NCBI RefSeq assembly: GCF_016462545.1
Contig: NZ_JAEMTA010000007.1
Span: forward strand, 1-64,000
Direction of reading: 5' to 3'
Source of the DNA: Mycolicibacterium sp.
GTDB taxonomy: Bacteria > Actinomycetota > Actinomycetes > Mycobacteriales > Mycobacteriaceae
Length of the DNA: 64,000 bases
Below, piece by piece: positions 50,248-60,948 of this stretch. The first letter of the stretch is position 1, and each line of letters starts with the position of its first letter. A program made the translations under genes and the position numbers. The notes under the pieces were generated by a model. It saw only the letters and a list, made by a program, of their open reading frames with translations, ran no database searches and was not told where the DNA came from.

Positions 50248-51111
50248 TCAAATGGGGCAGCCTGCTGCTCTCAGCTTCTGGCGCACCCGCTCGATGACGA
50301 CGTCGGGCCTGGCCAGCATTCCGGCGCTTACCCTGACGACGACCCAACCCGATGCCTCGAGCATCGCAATCCGTTCGATGTCCCACGCGCGTTGACGTGT
50401 GTCCGTCCAATGCTGAGCGCCGTCGTACTCGACGGCGACCTTCCATTCGCGCCAGCCCATGTCGAGCCGGACGCGGACGCGGCCGTATCGGTCCCTCAAC
50501 TCGATCTGCGTAGCTGGCCTCGGGAGGCCGGCTCGTACGATCGCCATGCGGAGCCGTGTCTCTCGTGGGGATTCGGCGCCGCCGTCCATGTGCTGCAACG
50601 TCTCTCGCAATGTGCGTACGCCGCGACTGCCGGGGCGCGAATCGGCTATGGCGACGACGTCGCTTACCGCCAACCCCGTTGCCCGAGCCAACGCGTCGAG
50701 ATGAACGAGCGCAGTGTCCTGCGGCATCGTTCGCCCTATGTCGAATGCGGTGCGCTCAGGCGTCGTCGTACGCATTCCGTCGATGGTGCAGATCTCGCTG
50801 CCGAGCAGGCCATAGGTGTGCACGACGATTCCACGTGGTGAGTGACGATCCTCGCGGCAGATCTCGGCGGGCAGCTGTGCGTCGATCCACTTGGTGCCCA
50901 ATACGGCTGCTGCCGAAAGGCCCGCAAGAACGCAATCACCACCGGCCCACAGCCACGCTGCGCGGGCCCTGGTGACGGCATCGACGGTGGCGTGCTTGGA
51001 CACGTAGGCGTTGCGGTAGATCGCCCGGAAGTCCTTCTGCAGTCGGCGTGCCGTGACGTCGCCGCGCCGTAGCGCTTGTTGTCCGAGGAACGGACGTTCT
51101 CCCAATCCCAT
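50248..51111 (-). CDS. AbiEi-antitoxin-like / DUF559 (Vsr-fold nuclease-like) protein, Rv3555c-type
   Basis: N-terminal HTH-like region (TARRLQKDFRAIYRNAYVSKHATVDAVTRARAAWLWAGGDCVLAGLSAAAVLG), C-terminal AVEYDGAQHWTDTRQRAWDIERIAMLEASGWVVVRV (PD-(D/E)xK/Vsr-like). Confidence 0.8.
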   Translation of the reverse strand: MGLGERPFLGQQALRRGDVTARRLQKDFRAIYRNAYVSKHATVDAVTRARAAWLWAGGDCVLAGLSAAAVLGTKWIDAQLPAEICREDRHSPRGIVVHTYGLLGSEICTIDGMRTTTPERTAFDIGRTMPQDTALVHLDALARATGLAVSDVVAIADSRPGSRGVRTLRETLQHMDGGAESPRETRLRMAIVRAGLPRPATQIELRDRYGRVRVRLDMGWREWKVAVEYDGAQHWTDTRQRAWDIERIAMLEASGWVVVRVSAGMLARPDVVIERVRQKLRAAGCPI

Positions 51112-51214
51112 GCCCCGGATGCTGGCGCTGGGCGACGACGTCGCCCGTCGAGTGTGGGTGTTCTTCGTGCGTTTCGCGAGTGGGGCTGTGGACTATCCCC
51201 ACACTGGGGATAGT

Positions 51215-52288
51215 TCAGTCGACGACGTGCGCGGAAGCTGCCCGCAGGTGTGCGATGGCGTCGGCCACGATGGACTCGACGAGCTCCGCGCACGACGGCA
51301 GGTCGTTGAGGATGCCCGCCACCTGTCCGGATGCCAGCACTCCCGCCTCGGTGTTGCCGTCGACCAGGCCGGCCTTCAGAAGCATGGGCGTGTTCGCGGC
51401 CATCACGACCTGCGACCACGTGAGCTCCTTCCCGCGGCGCATCGCCAGACCGTCGGTCACGATCGAACGCCACGACATACCCGACATGGCCTTGAACTTC
51501 TGCGCGTTCAGGACCGCGGCACTGAATCCCCGCACGGGCGACCCACTTTCGAGCTTCTCCACCAACCCGGTTCGCAGTACCCGGTGCGGCATGCCGTCGA
51601 CGCGCTTGGACACGACGGTCGCATCGAAGGCGGAGTCCAGATACCGCTGCTTGACGGCATCGGGCACGGTCGAATCCGACGTCAGGAGAAACCGGGTGCC
51701 CATCGCGACGCCGGCGGCGCCGTACGACAGCGCGGCCGCTAGGCCCCTGCCGTCGAAGAAACCGCCCGCCGCCACGACGGGGATGCCGGTGCCCGCGAGG
51801 GCATCCAGTACCGACGGCAACAGCAGCGTGGTCGCGACGGGTCCGGTGTGGCCGCCGCCCTCACCGCCCTGCACGATCACCGCGTCGGCGCCCCACGCCG
51901 CGACCTTCTTCGCGTGCTTGGCCGCCCCGACCGACGGGATGACGACGACGCCGGCATCCTTCAGCTTGGCGATGAGGTCCGCCTTGGGAGCTAGGGCGAA
52001 GGAGGCGACTTTGACTCCTTCGCGGATCAGGAGGTCGACGCGATCACCGGCGTCGCCCGCGTCGGCACGCATGTTGATGCCGAATGGTTTGTCGGTGGTG
52101 GCCTTTACCTTGGTCACCGCGGTCTGCAGTTCGTCCAGCGTCATGGTCGCCGAGGCGAGGATCCCGAGCCCGCCGGCGTTGGACGTCGCCGCGACCAGTC
52201 GGGCACCCGCGACCCAGCCCATCCCGGTCTGCACGACGGGGTGCTCGATGCCGAGTAACTCGGTCAGCGGAGTGCGCAGGCTGCTCAT
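51215..52288 (-). CDS. ipdC: Nitronate monooxygenase-fold flavoprotein IpdC
   Basis: LLGIEHPVVQTGMGWVAGARLVAATSNAGGLGILASATMTLDEL; VQGGEGGGHTGPVATTLLLP; adjacent to ipdB/ipdA. Confidence 0.92.
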   Translation of the reverse strand: MSSLRTPLTELLGIEHPVVQTGMGWVAGARLVAATSNAGGLGILASATMTLDELQTAVTKVKATTDKPFGINMRADAGDAGDRVDLLIREGVKVASFALAPKADLIAKLKDAGVVVIPSVGAAKHAKKVAAWGADAVIVQGGEGGGHTGPVATTLLLPSVLDALAGTGIPVVAAGGFFDGRGLAAALSYGAAGVAMGTRFLLTSDSTVPDAVKQRYLDSAFDATVVSKRVDGMPHRVLRTGLVEKLESGSPVRGFSAAVLNAQKFKAMSGMSWRSIVTDGLAMRRGKELTWSQVVMAANTPMLLKAGLVDGNTEAGVLASGQVAGILNDLPSCAELVESIVADAIAHLRAASAHVVD

Positions 52289-53031
52289 ACCTTGACTTCC
52301 TTGTCCCGCAGTCCCTTCGGATCGATCACCTTCTGGATCAACTCGAGCTCATCACCGGTTGGCAGTCGCGAGGACTCGACGGAGTCCAGGCCGTGCACCT
52401 CGAAGCCCGTGTTCTCGGCCACCTGGTCGGGCTCGACCCCGGGATGTAGCGACACCGCGCGCATCTGATGGTCGGGGCCGTTGAAGTCGAACACGCCGAG
52501 GTTGGAGACCACCCGGTAGACGTTGACGAACCGGTAGGCCGGATTGTCGGGATCAACCTTGTCCCAGCCGATTCCGGACACGATGTCCACCGATTCACCG
52601 AACACGCGGGTCGAGTGGTTGCCCACCCAGTAGCTCGTCGCGTGGTTGATGGTGTTGCCCGGGGCGCCACGGACGCCGAACATCTGACGTTTCGGATGCT
52701 GAATCGGACCGAACGCGGACAGGTTCTGGTTGCCGTACCGGTCGATCTGATTGGCGCCCATCACGACGTGGCGCCTGCCCCACGCCAGTGTCTCGAAGAC
52801 GCGACCGAACGGCATCCAGCCCTCGATCGCCCCCGTCGCGCCGATCGCGGGCGTGTCGGCCAGTAGGCGGGCTTCGCCGTCGGTGAGCAGGATGTCCGGG
52901 GAGAACGTCAAGCGCGCCAGTCGGGCGCCGACGGACACGATCGTCGTCATGGGACTGACCATGATTTCGCCTGCGTCGCGGAACAATTCGGCGCACGCGA
53001 CGGCGCAGACCTCGGCTCGGGTCACGGACAT
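52285..53031 (-). CDS. ipdB: COCHEA-CoA hydrolase subunit IpdB (CoA-transferase fold, beta)
   Basis: MSVTRAEVCAVACAELFRDAGEIMVSPMTTIVSVGARLARLTFSPDILLTDGEARLL; start 53031 abuts the ipdA stop. Confidence 0.93.
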   Translation of the reverse strand: MSVTRAEVCAVACAELFRDAGEIMVSPMTTIVSVGARLARLTFSPDILLTDGEARLLADTPAIGATGAIEGWMPFGRVFETLAWGRRHVVMGANQIDRYGNQNLSAFGPIQHPKRQMFGVRGAPGNTINHATSYWVGNHSTRVFGESVDIVSGIGWDKVDPDNPAYRFVNVYRVVSNLGVFDFNGPDHQMRAVSLHPGVEPDQVAENTGFEVHGLDSVESSRLPTGDELELIQKVIDPKGLRDKEVKV

Positions 53032-53909
53032 CACTGGGCGTCCTCCTTGAACTTGCGCACTGCCGCTTGATAGTCGGCTTCGCTGCCCGACAGGTAGGTG
53101 TCGACGAACTGCTGCCACGTCTCCTCGGACGCGGCCGCCTCGGCGTAGTGCCGCTGGAACTTCTCGTCGCGGCGGTAGTCGGGCTCGTTGGTGGTGAAGT
53201 GCGCCCCGCCGGGTGCCTCCACGACGGAGTCGACCATCATGCGGTTGACCAGCAGCGCCTGCGGTGGCACCGCCTTGATCAGCTCCTCGGTCGACACGAC
53301 GCGCTCGACGGAGAGCAAGCGTCTGTCGGCGGCCATCAGGAACAGGTCGTCGAAGTACGGGTCGATACCGGTATAGGCGGCATTGCCGCGCTCGTCGCCG
53401 AGATTCATGTGCACGAAGGCTGCGTCGAGAGTCAGCGCGGGCATGGCCACTAGTTGCTCGTAGCCCCCGTCGGTGGGATACGGCGACGTCACGGTCTTGA
53501 GCTCGTCGCCCCAGAACGCGCGGACGTCGCTGCCGAGGCCGGCGCGGATCGGGAGGAACGGAAGTCGTTGTGCCGCAGCCTGCAATCCGCAGCGCAGCAT
53601 GCCCTCGTCCATCTCACGCGCCTCGATGGCACCGGTGGTGCGGGCCTTGGCGAACCAGGGGTCGTAGAACGGCGGGGAATCCAGGGACACGAAGCCGTAG
53701 TAGACCCGCTTGACCTTGCCTGCCGAGCACAGCAGGCCGATGTCGGGCCCGCCGTAGCTGACGACGGTGAGATCGGTGACGTCCGTGCGGAGCAGCGCCC
53801 GGACGAATGCCATGGGCTTGCGCCGAGATCCCCAGCCGCCGATGCCGATGGTCATGCCGCTCTGGATCGAGGCGACCGCCTCGTCGAGTGTGGTCCTCTT
53901 GTCCGACAC
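53031..53909 (-). CDS. ipdA: COCHEA-CoA hydrolase subunit IpdA (CoA-transferase fold, alpha)
   Basis: SDKRTTLDEAVASIQSGMTIGIGGWGSRRKPMAFVRALLRTDVTDLTVVSYGGPDIGLL. Confidence 0.94.
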   Translation of the reverse strand: MSDKRTTLDEAVASIQSGMTIGIGGWGSRRKPMAFVRALLRTDVTDLTVVSYGGPDIGLLCSAGKVKRVYYGFVSLDSPPFYDPWFAKARTTGAIEAREMDEGMLRCGLQAAAQRLPFLPIRAGLGSDVRAFWGDELKTVTSPYPTDGGYEQLVAMPALTLDAAFVHMNLGDERGNAAYTGIDPYFDDLFLMAADRRLLSVERVVSTEELIKAVPPQALLVNRMMVDSVVEAPGGAHFTTNEPDYRRDEKFQRHYAEAAASEETWQQFVDTYLSGSEADYQAAVRKFKEDAQ

Positions 53910-53984
53910 TATCTCCCCGCTCGCTTCGCTCGTGCCCGCCGAATCACTATTTCCCCGCTCGCTTCGCTCGTGCCCGCCGAATCA
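53907..53984. repeat. 38-bp direct tandem repeat (about 2 copies) in the echA20-ipdA junction
   Basis: CACTAT(C/T)TCCCCGCTCGCTTCGCTCGTGCCCGCCGAAT repeated at 53907 and 53945 with one mismatch. Confidence 0.93.
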
Positions 53985-54743
53985 TTGCTTCTCGGATCCC
54001 TTCGACGTCCCCGCGAACGCATCACGGTGTTCGTCGGACACGCCCGACAGGTTCAGCTCGAACGTGAAGCCCTGCTCCATCCGGTATCTGGCGTTGGGCG
54101 GTTGCACGTCGATGAGGTTCAACGCTTCCTTCGCCGCGCGGATCACGCGGGTGTCCTTGCTGGCGATGTCGCGCGCGACCCGCAGCGCGGACTCGTTGAG
54201 ATCGGCGCGCGGCACGACCTCGTGGACCGAGCCGAAGTGGTGCAGCGTCGCGGCGTCGACGGTCGCCGCGGTGAAGAACAGCCGCCGCATCAGGTGCTGG
54301 GGCACCAGGCGGGACAGGTGGGTGGCGGCGCCGAGGGCGCCGCGCTCGACCTCGGGTAGGCCGAACTTTGCGTCGTCGGAGGCGACGATGACGTCGGCAT
54401 TGCCGACCAGTCCGATGCCGCCACCGACACAGAACCCGTTGACTGCCGCGACCACGGGTACCTCGCACTCGTACACCGCGCGGAAGGCGTGGAAACAACC
54501 GCGATTGGCGTCGATGAGCGCGGTGAAGCCCTCGGTGTTCTGCATCTCCTTGATGTCGACGCCGGCGTTGAAGCCGCGGCCCTCGGCGCGGAGGATCACT
54601 ACGTGGGTGCTCCGGTCGCGACCGGCGGCGGTGATGGCGTCACCGAGTTCGAACCACCCCTTCGACGGGATGGCGTTGACGGGTGGGTAGTCGACGGTGA
54701 CCGAGACGATGCCCGGTTCCACGGCTTTGGTGATGATTGGCAT
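53982..54743 (-). CDS. echA20: Enoyl-CoA hydratase family protein EchA20
   Basis: Crotonase motifs AEGRGFNAGVDIKEM, AAVNGFCVGGGIGLVGNADVIVASDDAKFGLPEVERGALGAA. Confidence 0.93.
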   Translation of the reverse strand: MPIITKAVEPGIVSVTVDYPPVNAIPSKGWFELGDAITAAGRDRSTHVVILRAEGRGFNAGVDIKEMQNTEGFTALIDANRGCFHAFRAVYECEVPVVAAVNGFCVGGGIGLVGNADVIVASDDAKFGLPEVERGALGAATHLSRLVPQHLMRRLFFTAATVDAATLHHFGSVHEVVPRADLNESALRVARDIASKDTRVIRAAKEALNLIDVQPPNARYRMEQGFTFELNLSGVSDEHRDAFAGTSKGSEKQ

Positions 54744-54778
54744 GCGAATTCCTCAGCTACTCCATGAGCGACTACCTA

Positions 54779-54792
54779 AGCAAGCACTTGCT
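54779..54792. promoter_or_regulatory. KstR2 operator (echA20 / SDR intergenic)
   Basis: AGCAAGCACTTGCT, perfect palindrome matching AnCAAGnnCTTGnT. Confidence 0.92.
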
Positions 54793-54807
54793 TGGTACGC
54801 TAGCACA

Positions 54808-55587
54808 GTGACCGATGGGGCTGACAGTGCCGGATTCAATCTGCAACTCGGCGGCCGCGTCGTCTTGGTGACGGGCGGCGTTCGAGGGGTCGGCGCCGGC
54901 ATCAGCGCGGTCTTCGCGGGACAGGGCGCGACGGTGGTGACCTGCGCCCGTCGTCCCGTCGACGGCCTGCCGTACGAGTTCATAGCCTGCGACGTGCGAG
55001 ACGACGAATCGGTCGAGGCGCTCGTCGACACCATCGTGGAACGCCATGGTCGCCTCGACGTCGTGGTCAACAATGCGGGTGGCTCGCCGTACGTCCTGGC
55101 CGCGGATGCCTCCGCGAAGTTCAGCACCAAGATCATCGAACTCAATCTGCTTGGCCCGCTTTCGGTGTCGCAGCACGCCAACGAGCACATGCAGACCCAG
55201 GCCGACGGTGGCTCGATCATCAACGTCGCCAGCGTCAGCGGTCGCAGGCCCACCCCGGGTACGGCGGCCTACGGCGCCGCCAAGGCGGGCGTCGAAAGCC
55301 TCACCAGCACGCTGGCGGTCGAATGGGGGCCGAAGGTGCGGGTCAACTCGCTCGTCGTGGGCATGGTCGAGACCGAGCAGTCCGAACTGTTCTACGGCGA
55401 CGCCGAGTCGATCGCCGCGATCTCGGCCAACGTCCCCCTCGGCAGGCTGGCCAAGCCCGCCGACGTCGGTTGGGCAGCAGCCTTTCTGGCGAGTGATGCG
55501 GCGTCCTACATCAGCGGAGCATCACTCGAGGTGCACGGCGGTGGCGAGCCCCCGCATTACCTCGCCACCACCAACGCAATCAAATAA
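54808..55587 (+). CDS. SDR oxidoreductase (Rv3549c-like)
   Basis: GTG at 54808; VTGGVRGVGAGI, NNAG, YGAAKAGVESLTSTLAVEWGPKVRVNSLVVG. Confidence 0.9.
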   Translation: MTDGADSAGFNLQLGGRVVLVTGGVRGVGAGISAVFAGQGATVVTCARRPVDGLPYEFIACDVRDDESVEALVDTIVERHGRLDVVVNNAGGSPYVLAADASAKFSTKIIELNLLGPLSVSQHANEHMQTQADGGSIINVASVSGRRPTPGTAAYGAAKAGVESLTSTLAVEWGPKVRVNSLVVGMVETEQSELFYGDAESIAAISANVPLGRLAKPADVGWAAAFLASDAASYISGASLEVHGGGEPPHYLATTNAIK

Positions 55588-55604
55588 CAAGGGAGACAAC
55601 GCAC

Positions 55605-56522
55605 ATGGGTTTGCTTGACGGCCGGGTGGTCATCGTCACGGGTTCGGGAGGCGGCATCGGTCGTGCGCATGCGCTCGCCTTCGCCGACGAGGGCGCCCGC
55701 GTGGTGGTCAACGACATCGGTGTCGGCCTCGACGGTTCGCCCGCGGGCGGCGGCAGCGCGGCCCAGAGCGTGGTCGACGAGATCACGGCCGCGGGTGGCG
55801 AAGCCATCGCCAGCGGTGCGAACGTCGCCGACTGGGCGCAGGCTGAAGAGTTGATCCACACCGCAGTAAGGGAATTCGGCGGTCTCGACGTGCTGGTGAA
55901 CAACGCCGGGATCGTCCGCGACCGGATGGTCGCAGGCACCAGTGAAGAGGAGTTCGACGCCGTCATCGCCGTCCACCTCAAGGGACACTTCGCGACGATC
56001 CGGCACGCCGGCGCCTACTGGCGCGCGCAGGTGAAGGCAGGAAAGGCCGGCCCTGACACCCTCAATGCACGCATCATCAACACCAGTTCCGGCGCGGGCC
56101 TGCAAGGCAGTGTGGGACAGGGCAATTACAGCGCAGCCAAGGCGGGCATCGCCGGTCTGACCCTGGTGGCCGCCGCGGAGATGGGACGCTACGGCGTCAC
56201 GGTCAACGCGATCGCACCCTCGGCGCGAACCCGGATGACCGAGACGGTCTTCGCCGACATGATGTCGACGCAGGACGCCGACTTCGACGCCATGGCGCCG
56301 GAGAACATCTCCCCGCTGGTGGTGTGGCTCGGCAGCGTCGAATCCCGCGACGTCACGGGACGGGTCTTCGAGGTCGAGGGCGGCATCATCCGCGTCGCCG
56401 AAGGTTGGGCCCGCGGCGCGGAGACGGACAAGGGAGCCCGCTGGGACCCGGTCGAACTCGGTCCCGTCGTCACCGGCCTGCTGGCCAAGTCCAGGACGCC
56501 ACTGCCGGTCTTCGGCGCGTAG
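55605..56522 (+). CDS. SDR oxidoreductase (Rv3548c-like)
   Basis: VTGSGGGIGRAHALAFADEGARVVVNDIGV, NNAGIVRDRM, YSAAKAGIAGLTLVAAAEMGRYGVTVNAIAPSARTRM. Confidence 0.92.
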   Translation: MGLLDGRVVIVTGSGGGIGRAHALAFADEGARVVVNDIGVGLDGSPAGGGSAAQSVVDEITAAGGEAIASGANVADWAQAEELIHTAVREFGGLDVLVNNAGIVRDRMVAGTSEEEFDAVIAVHLKGHFATIRHAGAYWRAQVKAGKAGPDTLNARIINTSSGAGLQGSVGQGNYSAAKAGIAGLTLVAAAEMGRYGVTVNAIAPSARTRMTETVFADMMSTQDADFDAMAPENISPLVVWLGSVESRDVTGRVFEVEGGIIRVAEGWARGAETDKGARWDPVELGPVVTGLLAKSRTPLPVFGA

Positions 56523-56525
56523 CGG

Positions 56526-56993
<468 letters not shown>

Positions 56994-57376
56994 CTAGTCC
57001 ACGTGGAGGAACGGCCGGATGGCGGCCCGAATGTGGTGGATCTGCCCGTCGGCCGGGATCGCGAACGTCTCGTCGATGTGGGCCCCGACCCGGCGGCCGC
57101 CGATCGACGGCTTCGTCACCAGGTCGAACTCGGCGCGGACGCTGTCGCCGGTGACGGTGAACTCGGGCACGGTGGTCTCGCGGATGACGCGGTACTGCAG
57201 GCCGCCGTTCAGGCTCCGGCGCAGGTGAGCTCCCGAGAACCCGGTCTTCAGGCCCACTTCGACGCGCGTGCAGCCCGGAGCGAAGGGAACGGCGCTGGCG
57301 TCATGACTGACCAGGGCGTCGATGTAGGCCTGCGCCGCCGCGATGCGATCGGTGTCCGTGATCTGGTCTGTCGTCA

Positions 57377-57377
<1 letters not shown>
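56994..57377 (-). CDS. NTF2/SnoaL-fold-like protein of unknown function
   Basis: GTG at 57377: VTTDQITDTDRIAAAQAYIDALVSHDASAVPFAPGCTRVEVG...; overlaps the fadA5 stop by 1 nt. Track ORF start 57785 rejected because it lies inside fadA5. Confidence 0.75.
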
Positions 57378-58549
<1,172 letters not shown>

Positions 58550-58550
58550 C

Positions 58551-58564
58551 TAGAACACGTTTCA
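58551..58564. promoter_or_regulatory. KstR operator (fadA5 side)
   Basis: TAGAACACGTTTCA matches TnnAACnnGTTnnA. Confidence 0.9.
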
Positions 58565-58629
58565 TAAGTCTGACAAGCTGCGATGCCGCCACGCCTTTGA
58601 TCTGCAGTGAAGGCATGTTTTACTGGCAC

Positions 58630-58643
58630 TAGAACACGTTGCA
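58630..58643. promoter_or_regulatory. KstR operator (cyp125 side)
   Basis: TAGAACACGTTGCA matches TnnAACnnGTTnnA. Confidence 0.92.
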
Positions 58644-58660
58644 ATTAGGAGCGCACAGCT

Positions 58661-59902
58661 ATGGCACCCCTCGACATCCCCGCCGACTTCGACTTCCTGG
58701 ACCCGGACGTCAACCTCATCGGTCTGCCCGTGGCAGAACTGGCCGAGCTCAGGAGCACGGAGCCGATCCACTGGGTCGACATGCCAGAGGGTGCCGGTGG
58801 TTTCGAGGACCACGGCTACTGGCTGGTCACCAAGCACGCCGACGTCAAGGAAGTCTCCCGTCGCAGCGACGTCTTCTCGAGTTGGGAGAACGGCGCCATC
58901 CCGACCTGGCCCAAGGAGATGACGCGCGAGTCCGTCGAGATGCAACGTGCCGTCATGCTCAACATGGACGCGCCGCACCACACCCGGCTGCGCAAGATCA
59001 TCTCCCGGGGTTTCACCCCGCGCGCCATCGGGCGGCTCGAGGAGGAACTGGCGCAGCGGGCCCAGAACATCGCCAAGGCCGCCGCGGCCGAGGGTAGCGG
59101 CGACTTCGTGGAGCAGGTCTCGTGTGAGCTGCCCCTGCAGGCCATCGCCGGCCTGCTCGGCGTTCCGCAGGAGGATCGTGACAAGCTCTTCCGCTGGTCG
59201 AATGAGATGACCGGTGGTGAAGACCCCGAGTTCGCCGACGTCGATCCGGCGCAGTCGTCGATGGAATTGATCATGTACGCCATGGCCATGGCCGACGAGC
59301 GCGGCAAGAACCCCACCGACGACATCGTCACGACCCTGATCCAGGCCGACGTCGAGGGGGAGAAGCTCTCCGACGACGAGTTCGGCTTCTTCGTCATCAT
59401 GCTCGCGGTGGCGGGCAACGAGACCACTCGCAACTCGATCACCCACGGCATGATCGCGCTCGCCAACAACCCGGACCAGTGGGAGCTGTACAAGAAGGAG
59501 CGCCCGTCGACCGCGGCCGACGAGATCATCCGCTGGGCCACCCCGGTGTCGGCGTTCCAGCGCACGGCGAACGAGGACACCCAGCTTTCGGGCGTGCAGA
59601 TCAAGAAGGGCCAGCGCCTGGTGATGTCGTACCGCTCGGCCAACTTCGACGAGGACGTCTTCGACGACCCGCATTCCTTCAACATCCTGCGCGACCCGAA
59701 CCCGCACGTCGGTTTCGGCGGGACCGGCGCCCACTTCTGCATCGGTGCCAACCTCGCCAGGATGACGATCAACCTCATCTTCAACGCGGTCGCCGACCAC
59801 ATGCCCGATCTCAGGCCCGTCGGCGAGCCGGAGCGGCTACGGTCGGGTTGGCTCAACGGGATCAAGCACTGGCAGGTCGACTACACCGGCGCCAGCGCCT
59901 AG
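58661..59902 (+). CDS. cyp125: Steroid C26-monooxygenase CYP125
   Basis: P450 motifs AGNETTRNSITHG, ExxR (DEIIRWATP), heme loop FGGTGAHFCIGANLARM. Confidence 0.95.
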   Translation: MAPLDIPADFDFLDPDVNLIGLPVAELAELRSTEPIHWVDMPEGAGGFEDHGYWLVTKHADVKEVSRRSDVFSSWENGAIPTWPKEMTRESVEMQRAVMLNMDAPHHTRLRKIISRGFTPRAIGRLEEELAQRAQNIAKAAAAEGSGDFVEQVSCELPLQAIAGLLGVPQEDRDKLFRWSNEMTGGEDPEFADVDPAQSSMELIMYAMAMADERGKNPTDDIVTTLIQADVEGEKLSDDEFGFFVIMLAVAGNETTRNSITHGMIALANNPDQWELYKKERPSTAADEIIRWATPVSAFQRTANEDTQLSGVQIKKGQRLVMSYRSANFDEDVFDDPHSFNILRDPNPHVGFGGTGAHFCIGANLARMTINLIFNAVADHMPDLRPVGEPERLRSGWLNGIKHWQVDYTGASA

Positions 59903-59940
59903 CACGTAGCTCAAAGCCCAAGGAATCAAGGAGGATTCGG

Positions 59941-60948
59941 GTGGACTTCAGTCCGGACGAAGGTCAGCAAGCCGTCGCGAACGTGGTGACGTCGGCGCTG
60001 GACCGGGACAACAGCTGGGATGCACTCGTCGCAGGCGGTGTGATCGCGTTCGGCGTGCCGGAACGGCTCGGCGGTGACGGACTGGGTCTGCCGGAGATCG
60101 CGACGGCCCTGACCGAGATCGGTCGGCACGGCACGGTGAGCCCGGCGCTCGCGACCCTGGGTCTCGGCTTGGTGCCGCTGCTGGATCTCGCCTCCGACGA
60201 GCAGCAGGATCGCTTCCTCGCGGGGGTCGCCAAGGGCGGCCTCCTGACCGCCGCACTCAACGAGCCGGGTTCGTCGTTGCCCGAGCGACCGGCCACGACG
60301 CTGAGCGCCGGCAAGCTCTCCGGGACGAAGGTCGGCGTTCCCTATGCCGAACAAGCGGAGTGGATCGTCGTCACCACCGATGGCGGCGTCGTCGTCGTAT
60401 CGCCGACGGCCGACGGCGTGACGCTGGCCAAGACGCCCTCGGCCAACGGATCAGACGAGTACGTCGTCACCTTCGCCGACGTCGCCGTCCCCGACGCCGA
60501 CGCCCTGGGCGGAGTCGGTGCGGTGAACCGGGTCAACCAGTTGGTGCTGGCCTCGATCGGTGCCTTCGCGGCCGGTCTCGTCGCCGGGGCGCTGCGGTTG
60601 ACCGCCGACTACGTGGCCAAGCGTGAGCAGTTCGGTAGGCCGCTGTCGACGTTCCAGACGGTGGCCGCGCAGCTCGCCGAGGTCTACATCGCTTCTCGCA
60701 CGATCGCGTTGGCGTCGACATCGGTGATCTGGCGGCTCGCGGAGGGCCGTGACGCCGATGCCGATCTGGAGGTGCTCGGCTACTGGCTGACCTCGCAGGC
60801 GCCACCGAACATGCAGACCTGTCATCACTTGCACGGCGGTATGGGCATGGACATCACCTACCCGATGAACCGCTACTACTCCACTGTCAAGGATCTCACC
60901 CGACTGCTGGGTGGTCCCGCGCATCGTCTCGACCTGGTGGGAGCGTAA
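59941..60948 (+). CDS. fadE28: Acyl-CoA dehydrogenase FadE28 (ChsE2)
   Basis: GTG at 59941: VDFSPDEGQQAVANVVTSALDRDNSWDALVAGGVIAFGVPERLGGDGLGLPEI; KREQFGRPLSTFQTVAAQLAEVYIA. Confidence 0.92.
   Translation: MDFSPDEGQQAVANVVTSALDRDNSWDALVAGGVIAFGVPERLGGDGLGLPEIATALTEIGRHGTVSPALATLGLGLVPLLDLASDEQQDRFLAGVAKGGLLTAALNEPGSSLPERPATTLSAGKLSGTKVGVPYAEQAEWIVVTTDGGVVVVSPTADGVTLAKTPSANGSDEYVVTFADVAVPDADALGGVGAVNRVNQLVLASIGAFAAGLVAGALRLTADYVAKREQFGRPLSTFQTVAAQLAEVYIASRTIALASTSVIWRLAEGRDADADLEVLGYWLTSQAPPNMQTCHHLHGGMGMDITYPMNRYYSTVKDLTRLLGGPAHRLDLVGA

Noticed and set aside
58562-59800. 412-aa minus-strand ORF opposite cyp125
   Set aside because: Shadow ORF; CYP125 motifs and the upstream KstR box support the plus strand.
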